41,374 bases of DNA from Edaphobacter aggregans (GTDB lineage Bacteria > Acidobacteriota > Terriglobia > Terriglobales > Acidobacteriaceae), in assembly GCA_022736715.1 (NCBI GenBank), contig DZDJ01000020.1, forward strand, positions 8,402 to 49,775, given 5' to 3'. A program made the position numbers and the translations under genes. This document shows positions 8,532 through 16,698 of the stretch, piece after piece (within the stretch, counting starts at the first letter, position 1; every line of letters begins with the position of its first letter). The notes under the pieces are model-generated. The model had not been told where the DNA came from, did no database searches, and saw only the letters and a list, made by a program, of their open reading frames with translations.

Positions 8532-8969
8532 CTAACCGATGTACTTTTCCAGGCGCACGCGCAACCCGGTGGCTTTTTCCATGTCCGGGCAAATGATCAG
8601 CACCGTATCGTCTCCGGCAATGGTGCCCATCACCTCCGGAAAATCCTCATAATCCATCGCTGCGGCAATGGGCTGCGCGCCGCCGGTCGTGGTAATGATC
8701 ACCAGCAGGTTCTGCGCCTGCCTTGCCTCCAGTCCAAAGCTGGAGAGCGTGTCCTGAATGCCCGGCAGATCGTCGTCCTCATCCGCGGCGGAGGGCAGAG
8801 CATAGCCGCTGGGCCCTTTATAAATCCGCAACTCGTGAATATCGCGGGAGAGCGTGGCCTGGGTAACATTGTGGCCGCGTTGCGCGAGTTTTTTGCGCAG
8901 CTCATCCTGGTTGCTGATCGTGGCGTTGCCCAGAAGCTCCCGGATCACTGCATGTCGTTGCTGTTTCAT
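8532..8969 (-). CDS. argR: Arginine repressor
   Basis: ArgR is a hexameric, arginine-responsive DNA-binding protein that controls arginine genes. The 145-residue protein has the N-terminal winged HTH (about 20-49), with family pattern QATLSRDI, and the C-terminal arginine-binding and oligomerisation motif GTIAGDDT at 115-122. It is the first gene of the operon, so it probably controls itself and all arg genes downstream. Two ARG-box-like palindromes lie over its promoter. The leader between promoter and start contains two terminator-like hairpins. Confidence 0.96.
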   Translation of the reverse strand: MKQQRHAVIRELLGNATISNQDELRKKLAQRGHNVTQATLSRDIHELRIYKGPSGYALPSAADEDDDLPGIQDTLSSFGLEARQAQNLLVIITTTGGAQPIAAAMDYEDFPEVMGTIAGDDTVLIICPDMEKATGLRVRLEKYIG

Positions 8970-9018
8970 GCCAAACTGCCTTCCACTGCGCTGCCGTTAA
9001 AAGGAACAAAAAGAAATG

Positions 9019-9035
9019 GCACGGCTATGCCGTGC
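9019..9035 (-). terminator. Attenuator-like hairpin 2 in the argR leader
   Basis: The minus strand reads GCACGGC, loop ATA, GCCGTGC, then CATTTCTTTTTG. A 7-bp stem with a U-rich tail inside a leader suggests a conditional terminator. It lies about 50 bases upstream of the argR start codon. Confidence 0.5.
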
Positions 9036-9052
9036 TGGAGCTCCGTAAAAAT

Positions 9053-9073
9053 GCGCGACATTTTCTGTCGCGC
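9053..9073 (-). terminator. Attenuator-like hairpin 1 in the argR leader
   Basis: The minus strand reads GCGCGACA, loop GAAAA, TGTCGCGC, then ATTTTTA. This is a perfect 8-bp GC-rich stem followed by five T, beginning about 20 bases after the predicted transcription start. It resembles an intrinsic terminator placed before the operon's first gene. Confidence 0.5.
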
Positions 9074-9076
9074 GGC

Positions 9077-9114
9077 AGTGCATAAAAATACAATTCCATG
9101 TATAAATATACGGG
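9077..9114. promoter_or_regulatory. Two ARG boxes (ArgR operator)
   Basis: The 14-base cores are TGCATAAAAATACA (9079-9092), a perfect match to the TGnAT-N4-ATnCA symmetry of ARG boxes, and TGTATAAATATACG (9099-9112), with one mismatch at its end. The cores start 20 bp apart, so the 18-bp boxes are separated by 2 bp, within the known ArgR geometry. Box 2 covers the -10 element and box 1 the transcription start of the argR promoter, as expected for repression. The boxes may also affect the divergent gltB. Confidence 0.8.
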
Positions 9115-9127
9115 AACGCCCTGTCAA
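9099..9127 (-). promoter_or_regulatory. Promoter of the arginine operon
   Basis: The minus strand has a consensus -35 TTGACA (9127-9122), a 17-bp spacer and -10 TATACA (9104-9099). Transcription would start near 9092, giving a leader of about 120 bases before argR. The -10 lies inside ARG box 2. Confidence 0.75.
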
Positions 9128-9231
9128 GCTCATTTAAGGTTAATTTACGTGGTTTTCTTGCGTATGCGCGAGCATCCCGTGGTCTCTTTATTTAGCTGAA
9201 AGGGCTTTTCAAGGGACGACAAAGTTGAATA

Positions 9232-9270
9232 TTTCGTTATTTCTTTCTGTTCAGTGGAGAAATAACGGAA
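9232..9270 (+). promoter_or_regulatory. Long inverted repeat upstream of gltB
   Basis: CGTTATTTCT (9235-9244) and AGAAATAACG (9258-9267) form a perfect 10-bp inverted repeat with a 13-base spacer. With one G-U pair it extends to 13 bp (9232-9270). As RNA it would be a stable hairpin whose 3' arm contains GGAA, part of the only ribosome-binding-like sequence before ATG9283. As DNA it could be an operator. Which applies depends on the gltB transcription start, which I cannot fix. Confidence 0.5.
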
Positions 9271-9282
9271 GTATAGTGGACT

Positions 9283-12200
9283 ATGGGCTCCCTATATTCC
9301 CAGAAAATGAGCGATGCTATGAGCTACTTGAAGAGCCAGTCATCGCCAGGTGCAGTGTCTCTTTCGCAAGAGGAGCAGGCGGCAGTGTTGTCAGGGCCAG
9401 CTGTGCAGGGCGGTAATCTTTTGGATTCACGTTTCGATCAGGACTCCTGTGGTGTGGGTTTTGTTGCCTCGATACAGGCCAGGCCAAGCCATACGATTCT
9501 GGCGCAGGCGCTGACTGCCCTTGCGCGTCTGGCGCACCGCGGCGCCATTGCCGCCGACGGCAAAAGCTCGGATGGCGTGGGAATTATGACTGCCGTGCCG
9601 CGTGCTCTGCTGCTGAAAGAAACTGGCCTGACCCTGTCCGATGACCAGTTGCTGGGGGTTGGAGTTCTGTATCTGCCACGTGTGGAAGGCGACGCTACCG
9701 TAGCTGCGCATGCGGAAGAGATCTTCTCCAAATGTCTGGCGGCGCAGCAGTTGACTCTGCTCGGCTGGCGCGAAGTTCCGGTGAAGCCGGAGGTTCTGGG
9801 CGAGATTGCCCTGAGCACCATGCCGGTGCTGCGCCATGCGTTGGTGACGGTGGAGGCCGGAACCAGTTCCGACGCCTTCGAGCGCAGGTTGTATCTGGCG
9901 CGCAAGCAATTTGAGCGCAGCATCGAGAAAGGCGAAGTGAAGGGCTACATCTGTTCACTCTCCTGTCAGACGATGCTCTACAAGTCCATGTGTTCGGGCC
10001 GGCTGCTGCCGGAGTTCTTCCCCGAGCTGCAATCGCCGGAATTTGTCACCCCGTTTGCCATCTTTCATCAGCGTTACGCCACGAACACTCTTCCCACCTG
10101 GGACCGCGCACAGCCGCTGCGCACCATTGCGCACAATGGAGAAATCAATACAGTCTGGGGAAACCGCGCCCGCATGGCCGCGCGCGACGCCACGCTGCCT
10201 GCTGAGTGTAAGCCGATTCTGACCAAGGGAGGCACGGACTCCACCAGCCTCGACGAGACGATCGAGCTGCTGAAGCACAATGGCCGTACGCTGGCCGAGG
10301 CGGTGCGCATGTTGTTGCCGCCAGCGGTGACGCGCCGCTTTTCCCCTTTTCTGAAGTACCACATGGATTGCGCCGAGCCGTGGGACGGTCCGGCAGCGTT
10401 GGCCTTTGCCGATGGCCGCTACGTTGGCGCGGCGCTGGACCGGAACGGTCTGCGCCCCTGCCGCTACGCCATCACCAGCGATGGTCTGGTGGTCGCAGGG
10501 TCGGAAGCCGGGCTGGTAGATCTGGACGCGAATGAGGTGGTGCACAGCGGCCGCCTTGGTCCGGGGCAGATGCTGGTTGTCGATCTGGAGCACAAGAAGG
10601 TTTACGAGGACGAGGAACTGCTCGATCTGTTCGATGCTTCGGCAACGGCATATGCCAGGCTGGCGGAGGACGTTCCGCTGGAAGCCGTGGCGCTGCCGGT
10701 GGAGCGCACTGCCAGCGAGTTGCTGCCTGCGCAGCGTGGCTTTGGCTACACGCGGGAAGAAGTCCGCATGATTCTGACGCCGATGGCGGTGGACGGCAAG
10801 GATGCCGTCTGGTCCATGGGCGACGATACGCCGCTGGCCCCGTTCGCGCGTTCTCCGCGGCCGTTGTATGCCTTTTTCCGGCAACGTTTTGCGCAGGTCA
10901 CCAACCCGGCCATTGATCCGCTGCGCGAGGCCTGCGTGGTTTCGCTGCATTCGCGGCTGGGCCCGTGGCCCCATTTGCTGGATAAAAATGCACCGCTGCC
11001 CGGTTTGACGATTCCGTCTCCACTGCTCTCCCTGGGCCGTGTGGAGGCATTGCGGCAGCACCAGCATCCCCATGTGGATGAGCTTCCGCTGGCCGAGCTG
11101 TCCTGCGTCTTCTCTCTGGAATCCACGCTGATCGAAGCGCTGGACGCCATTTGCGCCCGTGCGGTGGAACTTGTCCGCGGTGGCGCGCACATTCTGTTGA
11201 TTACCGATCGTTGTGCCAGCGGAACGGCGCTTCCCATCCCAATGGCGATGGCAACGGGCGCGGTGCATCAGGCGCTGGTAAAGGCCGGTCTGCGTACCTT
11301 GACGGGACTTCTGGTGGAGGCGGGCGATTGCCGCGATATTCACCATCTGGCCGTGCTGATCGGCTATGGCGCAGGCGCGGTGTGCCCGTGGCTGGCGCTG
11401 GAAACGGCCCGCAGCCTGGCTCCGGCTGGCGTTGATCCGGAAACCAGCGAGCACAAGATGCTGCATGCACTGGATCTGGGACTGGCCAAGGTCATGTCCA
11501 AGATGGGCATTTCGGTGGTGGACAGCTACCGCGGGGCGCGTCTCTTCGACATTCTTGGTCTGCATCAGGATGTAGTGGGCCGCTGCTTCCCGGAAACTCC
11601 GGCGCCACTCTCCGGCATCAGCTTTGCCGAGATCGAAGCGCAGTTGCGCAAGGCCTGGCAGCCGGAATTACAACCGGAAGCTGCGGCCGCAGCCGAGCTG
11701 CCGGATTATGGCTGGATCCGTTTCCGCAAGGCGGACAATGCGGAGCCGCATGCCTGGCAGCCGCCAACGGTAAAGGCATTGCAGACTGTGGTGGGAACGG
11801 CCCGTGGCGTTGCCCCGGCAGCCGATCCTGCGGCTGCGTTTGCCGTTTTCAGCCAAGCGACGGTGACCAGGGAGCCAACTACGCTGCGCGATCTGCTGGA
11901 GGCCCGTCCCGCCGGGCCGGAACTGCCGGTGGCCGAGGTGGAAGGCCCAAAGACGATCGTCAAGCGGTTTATCGCCAGCGCCATGTCGCTCGGTTCGCTC
12001 AGTCCGGAGGCGCACCAGACGATCACCATTGCCATGAACATGCTCGGTGGGCGCTCCAATACGGGCGAAGGTGGCGAAGACCCGGCAGCGTACAGGCCGG
12101 AAGCGGTGCCTGCGGGCGTCAGTGCTTCTTCGCCGGATGGTGTGCTGGCGCAGAGCAGTGCTGCGGCAGGTTCGGCAACGGCAGTGGCGGAGCCGGTTCT

Positions 12201-13920
12201 GGCCCCGGCAGTGCATACGCTGCTGAACAACAAGATCAAGCAGGTTGCCTCTGGGCGCTTTGGCGTGACGGCAGAGTATCTGGCGCATGCGGAAGAACTG
12301 GAAATCAAGGTGGCCCAGGGGGCAAAGCCGGGCGAAGGTGGTCAGTTGCCCGGACACAAGGTGACGGAACTGATTGCGCGCCTTCGTCATGCGCAGCCGG
12401 GAGTTTCGCTCATCTCGCCGCCGCCGCACCATGACATCTATAGCATTGAGGACCTGGCGCAGTTGATCTACGATCTGAAGCGCGTCAATCCGCGTGCAGC
12501 CGTGGGCGTCAAGCTGGTCTCCGGCTGCGGCGTGGGCACGGTGGCGGCTGGAGTGGCCAAGGCGTATGCCGACTACATCGTGATTGCCGGTCACGTGGGC
12601 GGAACTGGCGCTTCGGCACTGTCGAGCATCAAGTATGCCGGCAATCCGTGGGAGCTGGGTCTGGCGGAAGCGCAGCAGGTGCTGATGGAAAATGGCCTGC
12701 GCGGACGCGTGCGCCTGCGTACGGATGGCGGTCTGGCAACGGCGCGGGATGTGCTGGTTGCCGCTCTGCTGGGCGCGGATGAGTATGCCTTCGGCACGGC
12801 GGTGCTGGTGGCTCTGGGGTGCGATATGGCCCGGCAGTGCCATCTGAACTCCTGCCCGACGGGCATTGCCACCCAGAAGCCGGAGCTGCGGGCGAAGTTC
12901 CGCGGCAAGCCGGAGCATGTGGTGCGCTTCTTTGAGCAACTGGCGGGCGATATTCAAAACCTGCTGGCACGCTATGGCCTGCCGTCGCTGGAAGCTGCGA
13001 TTGGCCGCACCGATCTGCTGGAGCAGGTGCGCTTTGATGCTGGCCTGAACCTGCAGCCGATGCTGGCGCAGGTGGGCAGCGGCCCAACGCGCTGTGTGCA
13101 GGAGCGGAACATCCGTCCGTCTTCGCGCCTGCCGCTGGACGAGGCCTGGGTGGAACCGGCGGTTGCGGCAGTGCTGGAAGGCAGGCCCTTCGTGGTGGAG
13201 TCCACCGTGGCCAATCAGGACCGCAGCCTGGGCGCGCGTCTGGCCGGGGAACTGTCTCTGCTGAAGACCAGCCGGCACAGCCACGAACTGACGGCGACTC
13301 CGAATGTGACGATGAAGCTGACGGGCATCGCCGGGCAGTCCTTTGGGGCCTTTGCGGTGGAGGGCATGCACCTCATTCTGGATGGCCAGGCCAATGACTT
13401 CGTGGGCAAGGGGCTTTCCGGCGGTGAACTGGTGCTGCGGGCGCAGGGCCGTGCGGCGGAGGACAGCGGTCAGCACGTGATTCTGGGCAACGTAGCGCTG
13501 TACGGCGCCACTGGCGGCGCGTTGTATGCCGCAGGCCGTGCAGGCGAGCGCTTCGGTGTGCGCAACTCCGGCGCCAATGCTGTAGTGGAAGGCGTGGGCG
13601 ACCATGGCTGCGAGTACATGACGGGCGGCACAGCCGTCATTCTGGGCCGCGCAGGCATCAACTTTGCCGCTGGCATGACGGGCGGTATGGCCTTCGTGTA
13701 TGACGACGATGGCAGCTTCCTGAGCGAGGGCCGTTATCACAAGGACTTCGTGACGCCGGAGCAACTTGATGCACTGGATGCTGCCGAGCAGGAGAAGCTC
13801 CGCCAGTTGATTGCAGTGCACGCGGAGAAGTCCAACAGCAGCCTGGCGAAAAAGCTGCTGGCAGACTGGCCGGCCTCGGCCAGGGCCTTTGTCCGGCTCG
13901 CTCCCAGACCACAGGCATAA
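9283..13920 (+). CDS. gltB: Glutamate synthase, large subunit
   Basis: GOGAT large subunit converts glutamine and 2-oxoglutarate into two glutamates. At 1545 residues it has the full domain order: an N-terminal Ntn glutaminase domain whose nucleophile is C56 of DSCGVGF, so about 55 residues would be removed as propeptide; a central domain; an FMN-binding synthase domain; the 3Fe-4S cysteines in a C-x5-C-x4-C pattern near residue 1180 (CDMARQC then HLNSC); and the C-terminal Gly-rich beta-helix. An Ala/Pro/Ser-rich insert of roughly 35-45 residues follows GGEDPAAY. Starts at 9283, 9307 and 9319 are possible. No gltD is adjacent; the electron-donating subunit must be elsewhere. Confidence 0.95.
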   Translation: MGSLYSQKMSDAMSYLKSQSSPGAVSLSQEEQAAVLSGPAVQGGNLLDSRFDQDSCGVGFVASIQARPSHTILAQALTALARLAHRGAIAADGKSSDGVGIMTAVPRALLLKETGLTLSDDQLLGVGVLYLPRVEGDATVAAHAEEIFSKCLAAQQLTLLGWREVPVKPEVLGEIALSTMPVLRHALVTVEAGTSSDAFERRLYLARKQFERSIEKGEVKGYICSLSCQTMLYKSMCSGRLLPEFFPELQSPEFVTPFAIFHQRYATNTLPTWDRAQPLRTIAHNGEINTVWGNRARMAARDATLPAECKPILTKGGTDSTSLDETIELLKHNGRTLAEAVRMLLPPAVTRRFSPFLKYHMDCAEPWDGPAALAFADGRYVGAALDRNGLRPCRYAITSDGLVVAGSEAGLVDLDANEVVHSGRLGPGQMLVVDLEHKKVYEDEELLDLFDASATAYARLAEDVPLEAVALPVERTASELLPAQRGFGYTREEVRMILTPMAVDGKDAVWSMGDDTPLAPFARSPRPLYAFFRQRFAQVTNPAIDPLREACVVSLHSRLGPWPHLLDKNAPLPGLTIPSPLLSLGRVEALRQHQHPHVDELPLAELSCVFSLESTLIEALDAICARAVELVRGGAHILLITDRCASGTALPIPMAMATGAVHQALVKAGLRTLTGLLVEAGDCRDIHHLAVLIGYGAGAVCPWLALETARSLAPAGVDPETSEHKMLHALDLGLAKVMSKMGISVVDSYRGARLFDILGLHQDVVGRCFPETPAPLSGISFAEIEAQLRKAWQPELQPEAAAAAELPDYGWIRFRKADNAEPHAWQPPTVKALQTVVGTARGVAPAADPAAAFAVFSQATVTREPTTLRDLLEARPAGPELPVAEVEGPKTIVKRFIASAMSLGSLSPEAHQTITIAMNMLGGRSNTGEGGEDPAAYRPEAVPAGVSASSPDGVLAQSSAAAGSATAVAEPVLAPAVHTLLNNKIKQVASGRFGVTAEYLAHAEELEIKVAQGAKPGEGGQLPGHKVTELIARLRHAQPGVSLISPPPHHDIYSIEDLAQLIYDLKRVNPRAAVGVKLVSGCGVGTVAAGVAKAYADYIVIAGHVGGTGASALSSIKYAGNPWELGLAEAQQVLMENGLRGRVRLRTDGGLATARDVLVAALLGADEYAFGTAVLVALGCDMARQCHLNSCPTGIATQKPELRAKFRGKPEHVVRFFEQLAGDIQNLLARYGLPSLEAAIGRTDLLEQVRFDAGLNLQPMLAQVGSGPTRCVQERNIRPSSRLPLDEAWVEPAVAAVLEGRPFVVESTVANQDRSLGARLAGELSLLKTSRHSHELTATPNVTMKLTGIAGQSFGAFAVEGMHLILDGQANDFVGKGLSGGELVLRAQGRAAEDSGQHVILGNVALYGATGGALYAAGRAGERFGVRNSGANAVVEGVGDHGCEYMTGGTAVILGRAGINFAAGMTGGMAFVYDDDGSFLSEGRYHKDFVTPEQLDALDAAEQEKLRQLIAVHAEKSNSSLAKKLLADWPASARAFVRLAPRPQA

Positions 13921-13933
13921 ACCATCCACCGGT

Positions 13934-13969
13934 TCCGGGAACAGGCAGCGCTTTCCGCTTGTTCCCGGA
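13934..13969 (+). terminator. Terminator after gltB
   Basis: A perfect 10-bp stem (TCCGGGAACA at 13934-13943 with TGTTCCCGGA at 13960-13969) has a 16-base loop and is followed by the moderately T-rich GTTGCTTTCC. It sits 14 bases after the gltB stop. Confidence 0.65.
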
Positions 13970-14009
13970 GTTGCTTTCCTGTCAAAGAGATGGGTTCCAG
14001 CACAACCCC

Positions 14010-14039
14010 GTGACGTTCCTATGCAAAATCTTCTATAGT
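14010..14039 (+). promoter_or_regulatory. Probable promoter of the TetR-fadD operon
   Basis: GTGACG (14010-14015, four of six consensus) and TATAGT (14034-14039, five of six) are separated by 18 bp. Transcription would begin near 14046, just before the GGAGG at 14047-14051, giving a very short leader. Confidence 0.5.
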
Positions 14040-14057
14040 GTTGCGCGGAGGACTGAA

Positions 14058-14825
14058 TTGAGATTCAGTCCGTCCAGAATCCGCCTGCCACCGCAGCGCA
14101 GGCAGGTTATCCGGAGCCTTCCGGGCAGTGAGGGGACACTGAAACGCACGAGCAATCACGGAGAAGGCGATGCCAGGGCGCAGAGCAGCGGTGCAGAGGC
14201 GCAAGGCGGGCTCAAAGGGGACAAATACCAGCGCATTCTGGATGCGGCGATTGAAGTGATCGCAGAAAACGGCTACTTCAATTCTCCAGTCAGCGCGATT
14301 GCAGCGCGGGCCGGGGTCGCCGACGGCACCATCTACCTTTACTTCAAAAATAAAGATCATGTTCTGCGCACGGCCATTGATTCCGCGTTCAAGGACTTCT
14401 TTGCGCGCGTCCGCGAAGCGCTTGCGCCGGTGAGCGGTGCCCGCGAGCAGTTGCACACCGTGGCGCGGCTGCAACTGGAAACGCTGGCGGCGCATCGCAG
14501 CCTTGCCATTGTGATGCAGACGGAGGTGCGGCAGAGCGCGAAATTCATCGCGGAGTTCAGCCATCAGCATCTGGTGGATTATCTGAACCTGGTCCGCGAG
14601 ATTGTGCGCAAGGGCCAGCAGGAGGGCGTGTTCCGCCCGGAGATTCCGGACCGCGTGGTGGCGCATTGCCTTTTTGGTGCGCTGGATGAGATGGTGAGTT
14701 CGTGGGTTTTTACCGGGCGGGCGTTTGATCCGCAGACCACGGCAGCACAGCTACTCGACGTTATTCTGAATGGGGTTGCAGAGAACGACCCTGGAAATGC
14801 GGCGGAAGAAAATGGACATGCTTAA
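14058..14825 (+). CDS. TetR/AcrR-family transcriptional regulator
   Basis: The 255-residue product has a TetR-type N-terminal HTH beginning around KYQRILDAAIEVIAE and continuing through AGVADGTIYLYFKNKD, then a ligand-binding C-terminal region. The closest type I recognise is the FadR-like TetR group that senses acyl-CoA, which fits its overlap with an acyl-CoA synthetase gene; the ligand is an inference. No in-frame ATG lies close to the HTH. TTG14058 is chosen because GGAGG ends 6 bases before it and the promoter lies just upstream. This leaves a basic, low-complexity tail of about 50 residues before the HTH. The frame is open back to 13959. Confidence 0.85.
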   Translation: MRFSPSRIRLPPQRRQVIRSLPGSEGTLKRTSNHGEGDARAQSSGAEAQGGLKGDKYQRILDAAIEVIAENGYFNSPVSAIAARAGVADGTIYLYFKNKDHVLRTAIDSAFKDFFARVREALAPVSGAREQLHTVARLQLETLAAHRSLAIVMQTEVRQSAKFIAEFSHQHLVDYLNLVREIVRKGQQEGVFRPEIPDRVVAHCLFGALDEMVSSWVFTGRAFDPQTTAAQLLDVILNGVAENDPGNAAEENGHA

Positions 14826-16617
14826 TCTGCGCACGGTGAACGACATCTTTTTTCATGCGGCCAACCGCGGCGATCAGGTGATTCTGCAGCGCCAGGAAGT
14901 TCGGGACAACCAGGACAGGCAGGATACATGGCACGACATCACCTCCGCCGAACTGCGCCGCGCTGTGCAGCAACTGGCTGGCGTGCTGACGCACTGGGGC
15001 ATTGGCAAGGGCGATCGCGTGGCGCTGCTGGCGGAAAACCGCTGGGAGTGGCCACTGGTGGACTTTGCCGCGCTGGCCATTGGCGCGGTGGATGTGCCGC
15101 TGTATCCCACACTGACTGCCGGGCAACTGGCCCTGATGCTGCGCGACTCCGGCGCGCGGGCGGCCTTTGTCTCCACCCGCAAGCAGTTTGAGAAGCTGGC
15201 CAGCATCCGCAGCCAGACGCACCTGGAACACATCGTCATGATGGACGAGGATGACCTGCCGGGAGCAGAGCATCTCTCCGCGTTGATGCAGCAGCCCGGC
15301 GTGTCGCTCGCCACGGAAGCGCTGGATGCTCTGGCACGCAGCGTGCAGCCGGAGGACCTGGCGACCATCATCTACACTTCGGGCACAACGGGAGAGCCGA
15401 AGGGCGTAATGCTGACGCATGGCAACATCGCCAGCAACGTGAACTGTTCCACCTCGTTGTTCGGCTGGGACGAGCAGCGTTCGTGCATCTCGTTTTTACC
15501 GCTGTCGCACATCACGGCGCGGCATCTGGATTACGCGCTCTTCTGCTATGGCTCCCGGCTGGCGTATTGTCCGCAGTTCGACAAGCTGCCAGCGGTGATG
15601 CAGCAGATTCGCCCGACGATTTTTGTTGCCGTGCCGCGCGTGTATGAGAAGATTCGCGAGGCCGTGGAGCAAAAGGCCTCCGCTGGTTTGAAGGCGCACA
15701 TTCTCAAGTGGGCCTTGCGCGTGGGCAAACAGCATCAGGCCACAATTCTGCGTGGCGAAGAGCCATCGTCGCTGCAATGGAAGCTGGCGCAGAAGCTGCT
15801 GTACTCCAAAATTCGCCAGGCCTTTGGCGGGCAGGTGGTGGACTTTATTTCTGGCGGCGCGCCGCTGGGGCTGGACACGGCGGGCTGGTTTGCCAATGTT
15901 GGCATCCGCATTTTTGAGGGCTATGGACTTACGGAGACCTCGCCGGTGATTGCGCTCAACAATCGCGTGGCGCACCGCATGGGCTCCGTTGGCAGGCCGC
16001 TGCCCAACATGGAGTGCCGCATTGCCGCGGATGGAGAGTTGGAAGTCAAGGGCCCGGCCGTATTTATCGGCTACTGGAACAAGCCTGCGGCGACTGCCGA
16101 AACCTTTACCGGAGATGGCTGGTTCAAGACGGGCGACATTGCCTGCATGGACGACGATGGCTTCCTTTATATTACGGACCGCAAGAAAGAGCTGCTCAAA
16201 ACCTCTGGCGGCAAACTGATTGCTCCGCAGCCAATTGAAAACAAGTTGAAGGCGCATCTGCTGGTGGGGCAGGCGGCGCTGGTGGGCGACAAACATAAAT
16301 TTGCCAGCGTGCTGCTCTCCCCGAATTTTGCCGCGCTGGAGCCCTGGGCACGAGAGCGGGACATTGTTTTTCGCGACCGGCAGGAGCTGGTGGGCAATGC
16401 GCAGGTGACCGCGCAGTACCAGACCATTGTGGATGAGGTGAACGCAACACTGGCCAACTTTGAAACCATCAAGCGCGTGCGTGTGGTGCCGGAAGAGTGG
16501 TCACTGGAGGGCGGCGAACTGACGCCAAGCATGAAGCTGAAACGCCGCGTCATCCACCAGAAATATGCTGCGCAGATAGACGCTTTTTATGCTGACGGGA
16601 CGGTTGCGCACAAATAG
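14812..16617 (+). CDS. Long-chain fatty acid-CoA ligase (AMP-forming)
   Basis: This 601-residue adenylate-forming enzyme activates fatty acids to acyl-CoA via an acyl-AMP. Motifs in order are the P-loop TSGTTGEPKG (about 188-197), GYGLTETSP (about 370) and GDIACMDDDG followed by DRKKELLKTSGGK (about 440-462), which includes the family linker. The overall layout resembles FadD15/ACSL-type enzymes with an extended C-terminal part. ATG14812 is preferred, with GGAAG close upstream, over ATG14770 which has no ribosome site; ATG14818 is also possible. It overlaps the TetR gene by 14 bases, suggesting coupled expression and feedback by acyl-CoA. Confidence 0.92.
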   Translation: MDMLNLRTVNDIFFHAANRGDQVILQRQEVRDNQDRQDTWHDITSAELRRAVQQLAGVLTHWGIGKGDRVALLAENRWEWPLVDFAALAIGAVDVPLYPTLTAGQLALMLRDSGARAAFVSTRKQFEKLASIRSQTHLEHIVMMDEDDLPGAEHLSALMQQPGVSLATEALDALARSVQPEDLATIIYTSGTTGEPKGVMLTHGNIASNVNCSTSLFGWDEQRSCISFLPLSHITARHLDYALFCYGSRLAYCPQFDKLPAVMQQIRPTIFVAVPRVYEKIREAVEQKASAGLKAHILKWALRVGKQHQATILRGEEPSSLQWKLAQKLLYSKIRQAFGGQVVDFISGGAPLGLDTAGWFANVGIRIFEGYGLTETSPVIALNNRVAHRMGSVGRPLPNMECRIAADGELEVKGPAVFIGYWNKPAATAETFTGDGWFKTGDIACMDDDGFLYITDRKKELLKTSGGKLIAPQPIENKLKAHLLVGQAALVGDKHKFASVLLSPNFAALEPWARERDIVFRDRQELVGNAQVTAQYQTIVDEVNATLANFETIKRVRVVPEEWSLEGGELTPSMKLKRRVIHQKYAAQIDAFYADGTVAHK

Positions 16618-16645
16618 CGGCAAAATTTCCGTAAACCAACAGAGT

Positions 16646-16676
16646 AAGGGACGAAGGTTTGCAGCCCCCGTCCCTT
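16646..16676 (+). terminator. Terminator after the acyl-CoA ligase gene
   Basis: An 8-bp stem AAGGGACG/CGTCCCTT (16646-16653 with 16669-16676) with a 15-base loop is followed by TGTCTGTCTG. It lies between convergent genes. The tail is only moderately T-rich. Confidence 0.55.
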
Positions 16677-16698
16677 GTCTGTCTGACGCACTTACGGA

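Noticed and set aside
11668-13929. A 753-codon open frame on the minus strand inside gltB, and another of 536 codons at 9955-11565
   Set aside because: Both lie antisense to a clear glutamate synthase and have compositions (rich in Arg, His, Gln) typical of shadow frames in GC-rich genes.
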